DNA from: Balneolaceae bacterium
GTDB lineage: Bacteria > Bacteroidota > Rhodothermia > Balneolales > Balneolaceae
Assembly: GCA_020832285.1 (NCBI GenBank)
Contig: JAFIFB010000120.1
Location: 1 to 64,000, forward strand
DNA: 64,000 nt
Direction of reading: 5' to 3'
In this document: positions 47,801 through 56,122 of the stretch, piece after piece
Position numbering within the stretch: position 1 is the first letter of the stretch
Layout of the letters: every line of letters begins with the position of its first letter
Program-made: the position numbers and the translations under genes
Notes under the pieces: generated by a model
What the model saw: only the letters and a program-made list of their open reading frames with translations
Databases searched by the model: none
What the model was told of the DNA's origin: nothing

Positions 47801-48084
47801 ACTTCAATGTAATCATTTTCCATAGTAATGACCTCCCAATCCCTTTCTTCACCCTGTTGGCTGTAGTTGTTAAATGAGAAATAAGGGTAGATATTTACAC
47901 TGCCTCTCTGGTTGGTGATATCAGCAAAAATTGGAATGGGTGAGGGATCGCCGAAGGGGTATGTGGTAATAGTTTCATAATTTTTACTGATTGAGGCACT
48001 TTTGTCTTCAGTTTTGTCGGAAGAGTGCTGGGTAATCAGACTTAATAAAATGAAAAGAGGAAAAGCAGAAAAAAACCATTTCAT
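44893..48084 (-). CDS. DUF5107 and TPR-repeat protein, exported
   Basis: A 1,063-residue protein with a signal peptide (about 1-22). Residues about 40-340 form a DUF5107 domain, a galactose-mutarotase-like beta-sandwich (Y-I-E-V-T-I-L-P-E-V-G-G-K-V-W-G; G-G-I-E-F-N-F-G; F-G-G-Y-W-H-D-K-D-F-G-F-G). Residues about 480-1,040 are a long run of TPR-type helical repeats (A-Y-N-T-L-A-N-I-Y-Y-K-Q-G-E-Y-E-K-A-I). Such proteins are common in Bacteroidota and Planctomycetes sugar loci and probably bind glycans through the sandwich. The segment 47,735-47,970 has a decayed copy at 50,588-50,806. No catalytic residues are established for the family. Confidence 0.9.
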   Translation of the reverse strand: MKWFFSAFPLFILLSLITQHSSDKTEDKSASISKNYETITTYPFGDPSPIPIFADITNQRGSVNIYPYFSFNNYSQQGEERDWEVITMENDYIEVTILPEVGGKVWGAIEKSTGHEFIYKNHVKKFRDIALRGPWTSGGIEFNFGIVGHTPATAHPVDYLIREHEDGSVSTVIGGLDLPSRTEWRVEITLPADKAYFETESFWYNPLPMEQSNYVWMNAAAEAREDLQLIYPGTHYVGHSGDAHPWPVNADGVDLSWYRNNDFGGSKSYHVLGQKTEYFGGYWHDKDFGFGNWSLYSDMPGKKLWIWALSQAGGIWEDLLTDEDGQYIEFQSGRLFSQAIGRSIETPFNYDILQPDITEQWSEIWFPVVQTGGISAASPHAVLHLHPSDNHSTELRLMALQPVSDELHIRSSAGSTTLSVELNPLEMFTHTIETEVQDDELRVELGHQKLVYDSSEDFRKLNRPLQTLVDTEISSAGKHYQDAINHIADRNYPDAYQELHAALVKDPAFTPAYNTLANIYYKQGEYEKAIHQAKIALSQNTYDPGANHVYGLSKKRMGQPVMALEALGWAARSLQHRSGAYASMAEIYLEKTLYDRAETYAKRSLHYNQSQIPALKVLAVLHRKLNQTDQAVAVLETMLEIDPLNHFARFEQYLLSGNEEDLNIFSSMIRNELPHETYLELAVYYSNLGFSDEAVQVLNQSPPAAMVDYWLAYLHRDENQSSEYLSRAVEKSPFLVFPFRPESIPVLKWAASENPSWKNDYYLGLIHWSTGRKDDAVEIFDHLDFDPDYAPFYLARGTLRGDLDYESERILRDFEYSAELAPDEWRTWHHLNTYYLRHSMWDDALETAERSARNFPEVDAISIDYAKALLHTRNYEQAADHLQNTQILPFYQAGESRALFEQSNILHAAQLLKEDRFNEALTYIEYARTWPENLAVGKPFDPDLRLQNFMEAAAQKQLDNRNRAEELFREITAYTADFSTRWGAGHYSAILTFIETGQSEEAERLLENWANAQPDQVQLQWANAHFKGDETLIRQIEQEHTDNLQLQLFAQSVRAANNLLQHD

Positions 48085-48221
48085 AGCAGTAGAATTAATT
48101 AGAAGTTAACAGTCTGCCGTAAATACCACAGTACAATCGCAGATTTATTTAATTATATAGTAAAATCACTAAGAGCGACATTTGAAGAATTTTTGCTCAG
48201 GTTTGAAATTTATAGTTCTAT

Positions 48222-49580
48222 CTACAATATGATTGAATCTTTTGAAACTTTCACCAAGTCTGTAATTTTTTTCCCATTCCTCATGTGTTGTGCAAGAGTA
48301 TAAACATTACCGGCCGGGTCTGTTGCTATAGAATTTGCGTAAGTTGGTATTTGACCGTCACTAAAATAGACAGGCCCATGATCTTTGTATGTACGTGTGG
48401 GAATATGGAAGGTGATGAGATGCAGGTTTTCAAGGCCTTTAGCCCCAATCAGAATTTCTTCATCCTTTTGAACCCGTTTACCGTCTTTATAAGCCGGTCC
48501 GCCAGTGAGATAATAAAGTGTTTCTTGATCTGGCCCCAAGTCAAACCCCAGGTATCCATAATAGAAAAGGTCGAACATCCCGCTTTTCTTTGAGGGTTCT
48601 GATGTGATTCTTTCAACAACTTCAATACTTTTAGCTCTGGGATCGAACCTGAAAAGATAGCCGGAGGTGGCATGTACACCATAGGCTGCTTTTTCCGGGG
48701 CATACCATACAATACTACGCCAATGGTATGCCATACTCCCCGGCCTGGCTGGATCATATTGGCCGAAATAGTCGAGCCTTAAATCCACATCGTTCAGTTT
48801 ATTCAGCGTTTCTTTTATTGGGTTGTATTCAAAAATATCCCCATCAGATGTTGAGTAATAGACAGATGCTGACTCCGGATTTACAAACATGGTTCTGGGC
48901 AGAACACGAAAATCATCTCCAACGGTGCCTGCTTCCCCTTTCCCGGAAATTGGCCCCAAATGAACAGATTTCCCGCTTATCAGGCTATAATGGATAAAAA
49001 AACCGGTTGGCCAGGTAATTGCATAGATATGCCCCCGCTTCTGATCCATAGTCATCGCAATTATACCTTCACCGGACGGTGCTTGAGCCAGCGTATTCAT
49101 TTTCCCTGATGAAATATCATAAGAGAGGATATGTCCGCCAGGATAAGGTTTATGATTTTTTGGTGATTTTACAGGCAATTCAATGCCGTCGATCCTTTCA
49201 TATACTCCCACATGGGTCGCGAAATAGAGTTTTCCCTCAAATTCAAAAAAGTTGACATGACTTTTGCCCTGAGGAATTGCATTCAGAGATTTTTCACCAC
49301 AAGCTTCGGTAAGTTCCGCAATAAATTGTATTTGATCACTATCCGGATCATAAACATAAAAGTGCCCGCCAGTGTAAACAGATTCTGTGGATAGTATATA
49401 ATAAATTTTCCCATTGCTGCCAGCTGATATTGAATTGTAAGTATCACTCGAAGAATCAAATCCGGAATAGTAATATTTAGCGGTCAGAGATTTATCTTTT
49501 GAGGAGGAGCTGTTACTTTCGGAGGGAGTAAGAACATTCATAGCTATAGAGAAGAAGTTTTTTGATATATAACGAGGCAA
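48222..49580 (-). CDS. Beta-propeller-like protein of unknown function
   Basis: The open frame gives 452 residues. An internal Met at residue 14 (M-N-V-L-T-P-S-E-S-N) is an alternative start, and neither start yields a signal peptide, which is odd for a protein of this kind. The sequence alternates short strands and turns in about seven repeats (G-K-I-Y-Y-I-L-S; G-K-L-Y-F-A-T-H-V; G-H-I-Y-A-I-T-W; A-S-V-Y-Y-S-T-S-D-G-D; E-T-L-Y-Y-L-T-G-G-P; G-N-V-Y-T-L-A-Q), typical of a beta-propeller. Weakly similar to PVC and Bacteroidota propeller proteins in sugar loci. It may have lost an N-terminal signal. No enzymatic motif is recognised. Confidence 0.75.
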   Translation of the reverse strand: MPRYISKNFFSIAMNVLTPSESNSSSSKDKSLTAKYYYSGFDSSSDTYNSISAGSNGKIYYILSTESVYTGGHFYVYDPDSDQIQFIAELTEACGEKSLNAIPQGKSHVNFFEFEGKLYFATHVGVYERIDGIELPVKSPKNHKPYPGGHILSYDISSGKMNTLAQAPSGEGIIAMTMDQKRGHIYAITWPTGFFIHYSLISGKSVHLGPISGKGEAGTVGDDFRVLPRTMFVNPESASVYYSTSDGDIFEYNPIKETLNKLNDVDLRLDYFGQYDPARPGSMAYHWRSIVWYAPEKAAYGVHATSGYLFRFDPRAKSIEVVERITSEPSKKSGMFDLFYYGYLGFDLGPDQETLYYLTGGPAYKDGKRVQKDEEILIGAKGLENLHLITFHIPTRTYKDHGPVYFSDGQIPTYANSIATDPAGNVYTLAQHMRNGKKITDLVKVSKDSIIL

Positions 49581-49651
49581 GTTGCTGAAATTTCCGTAAA
49601 TAAGACGAAAAGATCATGTTATAAAAATATTTATATCATGACAGCTTTGGA

Positions 49652-50419
49652 TTATTCAAAAAAGAGTGATCCAAAAAATTCAGGTCTGTGGAAATCGGGT
49701 TCGGGGTGATTTACGAACGACCAGGTTAGCCAGTGCGGGTTTGATGTTTCATCTGCTATTTTATAGAAGTTGGCTTTCCACTCAACACCCGGCGCGGGAT
49801 GCGTTACTTCTGTGAATTCATGAAGAATTTCAAAAGGTATGCGATATTCTATAGTCCACGTAACCGGGTCTGTGATTTCCGGTTCAACAATTTGTGGCAT
49901 AGAGTGAGCTAGGGTAATTTTTTCAAATACACTTTCAGGAATATTGACCCTTTCAACACCTCTCTCTTTTTGGAATGCAAACAGGGCTGTACCTCCGCAA
50001 TTTACCTCCAGGTTGAAATAACCCTTTGATATGTCGTTGCCTGGTACAAAGAAAAATTCCACACAACTATCTGTATAAACAGGGCCCTGGTATTCGCCCA
50101 CAACGCATCTGACAAACTTATCATCAACATGAAAAATCACATAGATTGCATCTTCATCATAGGCAACCCTGGCTTTTACATCTGGCCGGAAATCTGGTTC
50201 ATCGCCCATATGATTACTCAGATGCAGTGCTGGTATTTCATTCCATACACTTTTTCCCCAATTGCTGTCTATTTCTATCGGTTCAGTTAATTTCGTGACT
50301 TTATAAACTGAATCTTCAGTATTACTTTCGGAGGTAGTGCAAAAGCTGATAAAAGTGATGATCGAAATAGCGGTTAACAGCAAGATTGCCATGCGGATTG
50401 TTACTGGGAGACTATACAT
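49652..50419 (-). CDS. CBM9-like carbohydrate-binding lipoprotein
   Basis: The 255-residue protein has a hydrophobic signal ending I-S-F-C, with Cys27 as likely lipid site. Residues about 45-255 match the family-9-like carbohydrate-binding (DOMON-related) sandwich: W-N-E-I-P-A-L, A-R-V-A-Y-D-E-D-A-I-Y-V-I-F-H-V-D-D, V-Y-T-D-S-C-V-E-F-F-F, Y-F-N-L-E-V-N, and a final H-R-P-E-F-F-G-S-L-F-F. It would hold a saccharide at the cell surface or in the periplasm. It is divergent from the SusC gene and shares strand with the propeller and DUF5107 genes, which supports a common glycan-use locus. Confidence 0.88.
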   Translation of the reverse strand: MYSLPVTIRMAILLLTAISIITFISFCTTSESNTEDSVYKVTKLTEPIEIDSNWGKSVWNEIPALHLSNHMGDEPDFRPDVKARVAYDEDAIYVIFHVDDKFVRCVVGEYQGPVYTDSCVEFFFVPGNDISKGYFNLEVNCGGTALFAFQKERGVERVNIPESVFEKITLAHSMPQIVEPEITDPVTWTIEYRIPFEILHEFTEVTHPAPGVEWKANFYKIADETSNPHWLTWSFVNHPEPDFHRPEFFGSLFFE

Positions 50420-50587
50420 ATATTAAATTTTATGTCGTCTGATTTCTGACTTTCCATTTTTTGATTGATTTAATAATAATATCACTTTCGTAAGTAAATG
50501 TTATTATTATTTTATGGAAATAATATAATAATAGTATTCAGTCCATCTTAAATTGCTTTTTTTATTTTTGTAATTGGTATTCAGGCG

Positions 50588-50806
50588 TATTCATAACCGC
50601 CCGGCTTCTCAGTTGTATTCAATATTTTTTCCTCCGACTTCCGGTAAATTGATTACTGCGATGAAATCATTTTCTATCTGATATCGCTTTCCTCTCCCAG
50701 TTGGCAGTACTTGTTAAAAGAAAAAGGGATAGATATTCACATTGCTTATTTGATTTTGATATCAACAAAAATGAGGATCGGTGAGCTTCTTCGTAGGGAT
50801 GTGTTT
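50588..50806 (-). pseudogene. Decayed fragment of a second DUF5107 gene
   Basis: The plus-strand text here follows 47,735-47,970 closely. Both contain the TTTTCCTCC and ACTTCCGGTAAA blocks, the AATCATTTTC block, and AGATATT then CAC, in the same order and spacing. The minus strand would encode the segment from P-I-F-A-D-I to E-V-G-G-K-V of the DUF5107 protein, but with stops and indels. It is a remnant of a paralogue 3.0 kb from the intact gene. Confidence 0.72.
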
Positions 50807-51305
50807 TGATCAGCTTAGATTCTTTTCAAAGAGGTCAATTCTACTCTTCGAATAACATTTGAATAAAGTAATGATATGAAAGAAAAAAATACAATTTTTA
50901 AAATAAAAGAAAATAACCAACCTTGTTTTTAGGTGTAATTTTCTGGAATAGCCGTAATTGGAAGTTTTATGAATTCTTTATGAAATAAAGTTGAGATGAT
51001 GTAATCATTTTTGTAGAATACACAAGATGTTAAAAGCTATTAATTAGTATTAATAAATATTAATAATAGTTGCATGTTTGTGCATTTTACCATAATGCAA
51101 GCTGCAAAAAGCAGTGTTCAGGGTATTCGTACTACTTGTATGTTAGGCCTAAATAAACCAGCTATTTGATTACTAAAGTATAAGCATCTGTTCGCTTCAG
51201 GGAAGATATCAGCACTTCTTGATTTACATTTTCTTTGCCTGTCCTTGTACTTTCTGTTTTCAGCTACAAAAAAACAAAATAACTGTCAGATAGAAAGGAG
51301 TATCT
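50807..51305. other. Upstream region of the SusCD operon
   Basis: No gene is seen in this AT-rich stretch before susC. It holds TATTAATA-type repeats at about 51,046-51,067 and an inverted repeat TTGCAT/ATGCAA around 51,070-51,100 that might be regulatory. No ECF-type or HTCS regulator gene is adjacent, so the control of the operon is unclear. Confidence 0.4.
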
Positions 51306-54300
51306 ATGTTGAATAGAAATAAGCTACCACTATTGTCGATTTTCGGGGCATTTCTTCTCTTGCTTGTATTGAATATCGATGTTAAGGCACAAAATACGGT
51401 TTCAGGGACTGTTACTACGGATGGGGAACCATTTCCGGGGGTAACTGTAACTGTACAGGGTACCAATATTGGTACTGCAACCGATGTAAATGGAAACTAT
51501 GAGCTTGATGTGCCTTCACTTGAAGGAACTCTCGTGTTTTCATTTATAGGTTATCAAACAAGATCAATTCCTATAGATGGCCAGTCAACCATTGATGTTG
51601 ATTTACAGCAAGCCATTGTTGTTGGTGAAGAAATGGTAGTAACTGCATTTGGAATTCAGAGAGAGGCACGGTCTCTTTCTTATAGTACGGTAGGTGTATC
51701 TACTGAATCGATAACACAAGCACGCGATACCAATGTTATGAACTCATTACAAGGGCGTGTGGGTGGTATGTCTATTACACAGGCATCAAGTGGTGTGGGA
51801 GCCCCGACGAGGGTAGTTCTTCGGGGTAATCGCTCGATATCAGGAGACAGCCAGCCACTTTATGTAGTGGATGGTGTGCCGATTCGGGGCAATCCTCAGG
51901 ATATCAGCCCGGATGACATTGCCAGCATTGATGTTCTCAAAGGACCAAATGCTGCTGCTCTCTATGGTAGTGCTGCCCAGAATGGTGCTATTGTGATTGA
52001 GACACATCGCGGCCAGGCGGGTGTTGTGAATGTAAGCCTCAGTAACAATTTTACTGTAAGCCAGGCCAATATATTAACAGATTACCAAAATGAGTATGGC
52101 CAGGGAACAGCAGGAAATTACTCTCGAAGTTCTGAGTTTTCCTGGGGACCGCGAATGGAAGGCCAGCAAGTTGATTTTTGGACACCGAATCCCGCTCACC
52201 CAATGGCCGGACAAACGTATTCAATGACTCCTCAGCCAAACAATGTGAGTGATGTATTTCGTACCGGTTACAACAATGCATCTAACCTGACCGCTCAGAT
52301 TGGTGGTGAAAGAACCCAGACCGTTTTTTCATACACCTATACGACAGCCCAGGGAATTATGCCGGGTAATGATCTTCAGAGAAACAATATTTCGTTGCGT
52401 GTTTCCAGTGATCTGCACGAAAGGCTAAGACTGGACAGCCGTTTGAGCTACATGCGTCAGAATATTGACAATCCGCTTCCACAGGGTGAAAATTTCGCAA
52501 ATCCGCTTCGAAACACCTATCGCATGCCGCGAAATATTCAAACCCAGCACTATCGGGAATTTGAATACACGGATCCAAACGGAAATCTGTTGCAGCACTA
52601 TTTTAATCCCGGTTCAAACGGAGGGAATAATCCCTATTGGGTAATCAACCGAAACCTGGATTTTGATGAAAGAGAGAGAGTTTTGGCTATGGCCAGCCTG
52701 AACCTTGAAATTCTGCCTACGGTAAATCTGATGGTTCGTGCTTCGTACGATGGTTTAAATACCGAGGGTGAAACAAAGCGATATAATGATTCGTATGTAA
52801 TTGCACCAAATGGCTTTTATGCAGTTTCACAAGCAAATAGTTTTGAATGGAATGGAGAATTTCTGCTCCGTTATCAGGAAGATGTCAGTCCAGACTGGAA
52901 TGTGAGTGCGAGCTTTGGTGGCAACATCAAGCAGCAAAGAAATGAATCTCTTTCGTCGAACACCACCTCCAATCCAGGTATGACACTTCCCAATTTCTTT
53001 GCGCTTTCCAATACACAAAATGTGAGCTCAAGTCATGGTATCGGCTCTCCTATGGATATCCACTCCCTCTACGCATTTGGTCAAATTGGCTGGAGAGATG
53101 CAATCTATCTGGACGTAACGGCCCGAAATGACTGGAGTTCCACTTTACCGGCAGATAATCGTTCCTATTTCTATCCATCTATAGGTATGACAGCAGTGAT
53201 TAGTGATCTGGTTAGTATGCCAGATGTTATTTCACTTTTCCGCCTTCGAGCATCATATGCCCAGGTGGGAAGCAGTGCACCTCCTTTTCAGCTTGTCAGA
53301 ACTGCGAGTTTTGCTGCAGGAGGAAGAGGCGGGTTTATAACACTTAGTGGTACATTACCTGCTGAAAACCTGAGGCCCGAGCAGACCGATGCCTACGAAA
53401 TAGGTGCAGATATCCGGTTTTTCCAGGGGCGCCTGGGGATTGACGTAAGTGCGTACATAACCAATACCATTGATCAACTCTTTACAGTTGCTCTTCCGGT
53501 AGGTTCAGGAGCTTCTCAATTTTTTACAAATGGTGGAGATATTGAAAACAAGGGTATTGAAATTGCTCTGAATACGACTCCAGTACGTGGTACTACATTT
53601 AACTGGAATTTCGACCTGAATTTTGGTTTAAACAGAAACATGGTAGTTGCAATTGATGATGAACGACCCCGACTTGTAATAGGTAGTGACTTTCTTCGGG
53701 ATGCTGTCATTGAAGAGGGGAGACCTTTCGGAGAAGTCTATTCCCGGGGCTATGTACGTGACGGCGAGGGAAGAGTTCAGATCGACCCTAATACCGGAGT
53801 ACCTCTCATTACAGCGGGCAAAAGCGTTCTTGCAGCTAACTTTCAGCCAGACTGGATTGGGGGTATTAGTTCAGACCTTTCATACAGAAACTGGAATGTT
53901 GGTTTTGTAATCAGCCATCGTCAGGGTGGAACAATCTCTTCACTCTCAAATGCAGTTACCTATGCCGACGGCCTTACCAAACAAACTCTCGAAGGAAGAG
54001 ATGGTGGGTTAATTTTTGGTCAGAATTTCATGACAAATGAAACGGCCGTATATCAAGGTACAAACACTGCACCGTCCACTCCGTTCAAAGCTGAAGATTT
54101 TTGGCGTGCAGTTGGCGGCCGTAATGCTCCTGCGGGAGAGATTTTTCAGGAAAGCTCAACGAACACCCGGTTAAGGGAATTAACAGTTGGGTATTCTTTG
54201 CCAGAGTCGATTACTGATAATCTGCCGGTAAGTAATATTACTGTGTCATTTGTAGGCAGAAACCTGTTCTTCATCTATCGCGCATCCGATCACATCGATC

Positions 54301-54401
54301 CGGATCTGATGGTCGGTACATCTCCGGCTGCTGAAGGTTTTGAATCGTTCACACTGCCGACAACACGAACATTCGGTGCAAACCTTCAGATCGACTTTTA
54401 A
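51306..54401 (+). CDS. SusC/RagA-family TonB-dependent outer-membrane receptor
   Basis: A 1,031-residue outer-membrane transporter. A signal peptide (1-29, V-K-A-Q) is followed by a CarboxypepD-regulatory-like domain (about 31-105: V-S-G-T-V-T-T-D-G-E-P-F-P-G-V-T-V), the plug with L-Q-G-R-V-G-G-M, V-L-R-G-N-R-S and L-Y-V-V-D-G-V-P-I, and a 22-strand barrel to the C-terminus ending in an aromatic residue (Q-I-D-F). It imports large ligands, usually oligosaccharides, with energy from TonB. The SusD partner starts 33 bp downstream. No glycan specificity can be read. Next to CBM9, DUF5107 and UnbV proteins, a sugar ligand is the best guess. Confidence 0.96.
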   Translation: MLNRNKLPLLSIFGAFLLLLVLNIDVKAQNTVSGTVTTDGEPFPGVTVTVQGTNIGTATDVNGNYELDVPSLEGTLVFSFIGYQTRSIPIDGQSTIDVDLQQAIVVGEEMVVTAFGIQREARSLSYSTVGVSTESITQARDTNVMNSLQGRVGGMSITQASSGVGAPTRVVLRGNRSISGDSQPLYVVDGVPIRGNPQDISPDDIASIDVLKGPNAAALYGSAAQNGAIVIETHRGQAGVVNVSLSNNFTVSQANILTDYQNEYGQGTAGNYSRSSEFSWGPRMEGQQVDFWTPNPAHPMAGQTYSMTPQPNNVSDVFRTGYNNASNLTAQIGGERTQTVFSYTYTTAQGIMPGNDLQRNNISLRVSSDLHERLRLDSRLSYMRQNIDNPLPQGENFANPLRNTYRMPRNIQTQHYREFEYTDPNGNLLQHYFNPGSNGGNNPYWVINRNLDFDERERVLAMASLNLEILPTVNLMVRASYDGLNTEGETKRYNDSYVIAPNGFYAVSQANSFEWNGEFLLRYQEDVSPDWNVSASFGGNIKQQRNESLSSNTTSNPGMTLPNFFALSNTQNVSSSHGIGSPMDIHSLYAFGQIGWRDAIYLDVTARNDWSSTLPADNRSYFYPSIGMTAVISDLVSMPDVISLFRLRASYAQVGSSAPPFQLVRTASFAAGGRGGFITLSGTLPAENLRPEQTDAYEIGADIRFFQGRLGIDVSAYITNTIDQLFTVALPVGSGASQFFTNGGDIENKGIEIALNTTPVRGTTFNWNFDLNFGLNRNMVVAIDDERPRLVIGSDFLRDAVIEEGRPFGEVYSRGYVRDGEGRVQIDPNTGVPLITAGKSVLAANFQPDWIGGISSDLSYRNWNVGFVISHRQGGTISSLSNAVTYADGLTKQTLEGRDGGLIFGQNFMTNETAVYQGTNTAPSTPFKAEDFWRAVGGRNAPAGEIFQESSTNTRLRELTVGYSLPESITDNLPVSNITVSFVGRNLFFIYRASDHIDPDLMVGTSPAAEGFESFTLPTTRTFGANLQIDF

Positions 54402-54434
54402 CAGTCTGATTCTAACTCCTAAACATTATTTATT

Positions 54435-56006
54435 ATGATTAAGAATAAAACATATCTAAAAAGGACAAGTTTCGGGCTGATGGCTCTGCTGGCAGTTTTT
54501 ATATATGCCTGTACAGATTTCGACGAGCTGAATACTCCCAGTAACCAATTGGTAGCTGACCAGCTCGATGAAAGTCTTCTCGGACAACAATTTGCACAAT
54601 CCCAGTTTCATGGGGTAAGGGGTAACGCCGGGCCCATGCAGCTTGGCAAGAGTCTTTTCGGAGATCTCTATTCGCAATATTTTGCAACTACTTTCGAAAA
54701 TTTCGACTCCGATCAGTATATCCAGGTAGGTGGCTGGGCTAATGGTGCATGGAATTACATTTATGCAACACCCGGCCCACAGATTGCAGCACTTGTAGAT
54801 TTTACTGAAGAAAATAATCTGCCTGTACTCAATGCTGTGGCGAAAGTGTGGAAAGTGAATATCTTTCATACGATGACCGACCAATGGGGACCGATTATTT
54901 ATTCGGAGTATAATAACGGACAGACATCTGTGCCCTATGATTCTCAGCAAGATGTGTACAATCAGTTCTTCCAGGAGCTGGAGAGTGCAATTGGTGTGCT
55001 ACAAAACAATCTTGGAGCTAGTGCATACGGGAACGATGATCTCGTTTACAGCGGGAATGTTCAGCAATGGCTTCTTTTTGCCAATTCGCTCCGGCTTAGG
55101 CTTGCAATGAGAATTGTATATGCTGATGAAAGCCTTGCAAGGCAACAGGCTGAAGCTGCTGTGAATCCTGCTAACGGTGGAGTTATTGAAGAGAATGCAG
55201 ACAATGCATTTGTTTTCACAACTGAAAATAACATGAACCCGATGAACACAATTACCAACTGGGGTGAATTCCGGATGAGTGCAACCATGCAGTCGGTACT
55301 TCAGGGATATGAAGACCCACGGATTTCTACATACTTCAATGTGCCAACCAGTCCAGATTTTAATGACTATCAAGGTCTGCGTAACGGGCTTACACCAGGA
55401 CAAAAAGATGCATCGCTGAATGCGATTTATTCAGATTTGGATACACGCTGGCTGCCTGGTGGAAATCCGCCAATTGAAGTTTTAAGGGCTTCAGAAGTGT
55501 GGCTGCTCCGTGCCGAAGGTGCTATTCGCGGTTGGGACATGGGTGTTAGCGGACAGGTAGCGTATGAAACCGGTATTCGCCGGTCGATGCAGGAAAGACC
55601 TGCCGCTGATGAAGCTGGAATAACAGCTTATCTGGCAAGCAACAATACACCGGCTGACTATGAGAATGAATTAAATCCAGACTGGAATATTGGCGCACCA
55701 TCAAATGCACCGGTTGCATGGGCTGGAGATTTCGACACACAACTGGAACAAATTGCCATTCAAAAATGGCTTGCACTGTATCCAGACGGAATTCAGGCCT
55801 GGGCTGAAATGAGAAGGCTGGGGGCACCCTTTCTGCCGATCATTGAATCGCGGAACTCAAATGTTTCTGAAACGCAAATGATGAGGCGGCTAAGTTTCGT
55901 GCAGGTTGAGTATGATAATAACTCGTCTGCTACAAATGAGGCCAGAAATCTGCTAAACGGGGATGACAACAACGCAACCCGCGTGTGGTGGGATGCCCGG
56001 AATTAA
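54435..56006 (+). CDS. SusD/RagB-family outer-membrane lipoprotein
   Basis: The 523-residue lipoprotein (signal 1-25, lipobox I-Y-A-C, Cys26) is of the SusD-like-2 type, an all-helical TPR-based substrate-binding lid for the SusC barrel. Family features include F-D-E-L-N-T-P-S-N-Q at the start, L-R-L-R-L-A-M-R-I-V and E-V-W-L-L-R-A-E-G-A-I-R-G-W, and a C-terminal Q-K-W-L-A-L-Y-P-D-G-I-Q-A-W block. It is co-transcribed with susC and ends just before a strong terminator. Confidence 0.95.
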   Translation: MIKNKTYLKRTSFGLMALLAVFIYACTDFDELNTPSNQLVADQLDESLLGQQFAQSQFHGVRGNAGPMQLGKSLFGDLYSQYFATTFENFDSDQYIQVGGWANGAWNYIYATPGPQIAALVDFTEENNLPVLNAVAKVWKVNIFHTMTDQWGPIIYSEYNNGQTSVPYDSQQDVYNQFFQELESAIGVLQNNLGASAYGNDDLVYSGNVQQWLLFANSLRLRLAMRIVYADESLARQQAEAAVNPANGGVIEENADNAFVFTTENNMNPMNTITNWGEFRMSATMQSVLQGYEDPRISTYFNVPTSPDFNDYQGLRNGLTPGQKDASLNAIYSDLDTRWLPGGNPPIEVLRASEVWLLRAEGAIRGWDMGVSGQVAYETGIRRSMQERPAADEAGITAYLASNNTPADYENELNPDWNIGAPSNAPVAWAGDFDTQLEQIAIQKWLALYPDGIQAWAEMRRLGAPFLPIIESRNSNVSETQMMRRLSFVQVEYDNNSSATNEARNLLNGDDNNATRVWWDARN

Positions 56007-56031
56007 ACTTAATCGATTAGAATAAATGTAT

Positions 56032-56070
56032 AAAATCCCCGTGCTTTTATGTAGAGTACGGGGATTTTAC
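56032..56070 (+). terminator. Intrinsic terminator after susD
   Basis: A perfect 11-bp stem (AAAATCCCCGT 56032-56042, ACGGGGATTTT 56058-56068) with a 15-nt loop and flanking A and T runs lies 25 bp after the susD stop. It is nearly symmetrical and could work on both strands. It separates susCD from the UnbV gene. Confidence 0.82.
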
Positions 56071-56122
56071 GTTTACCAAATATGAACAATAAAAAATAAA
56101 GTGTTTAAAAATCTGTTTCTGC

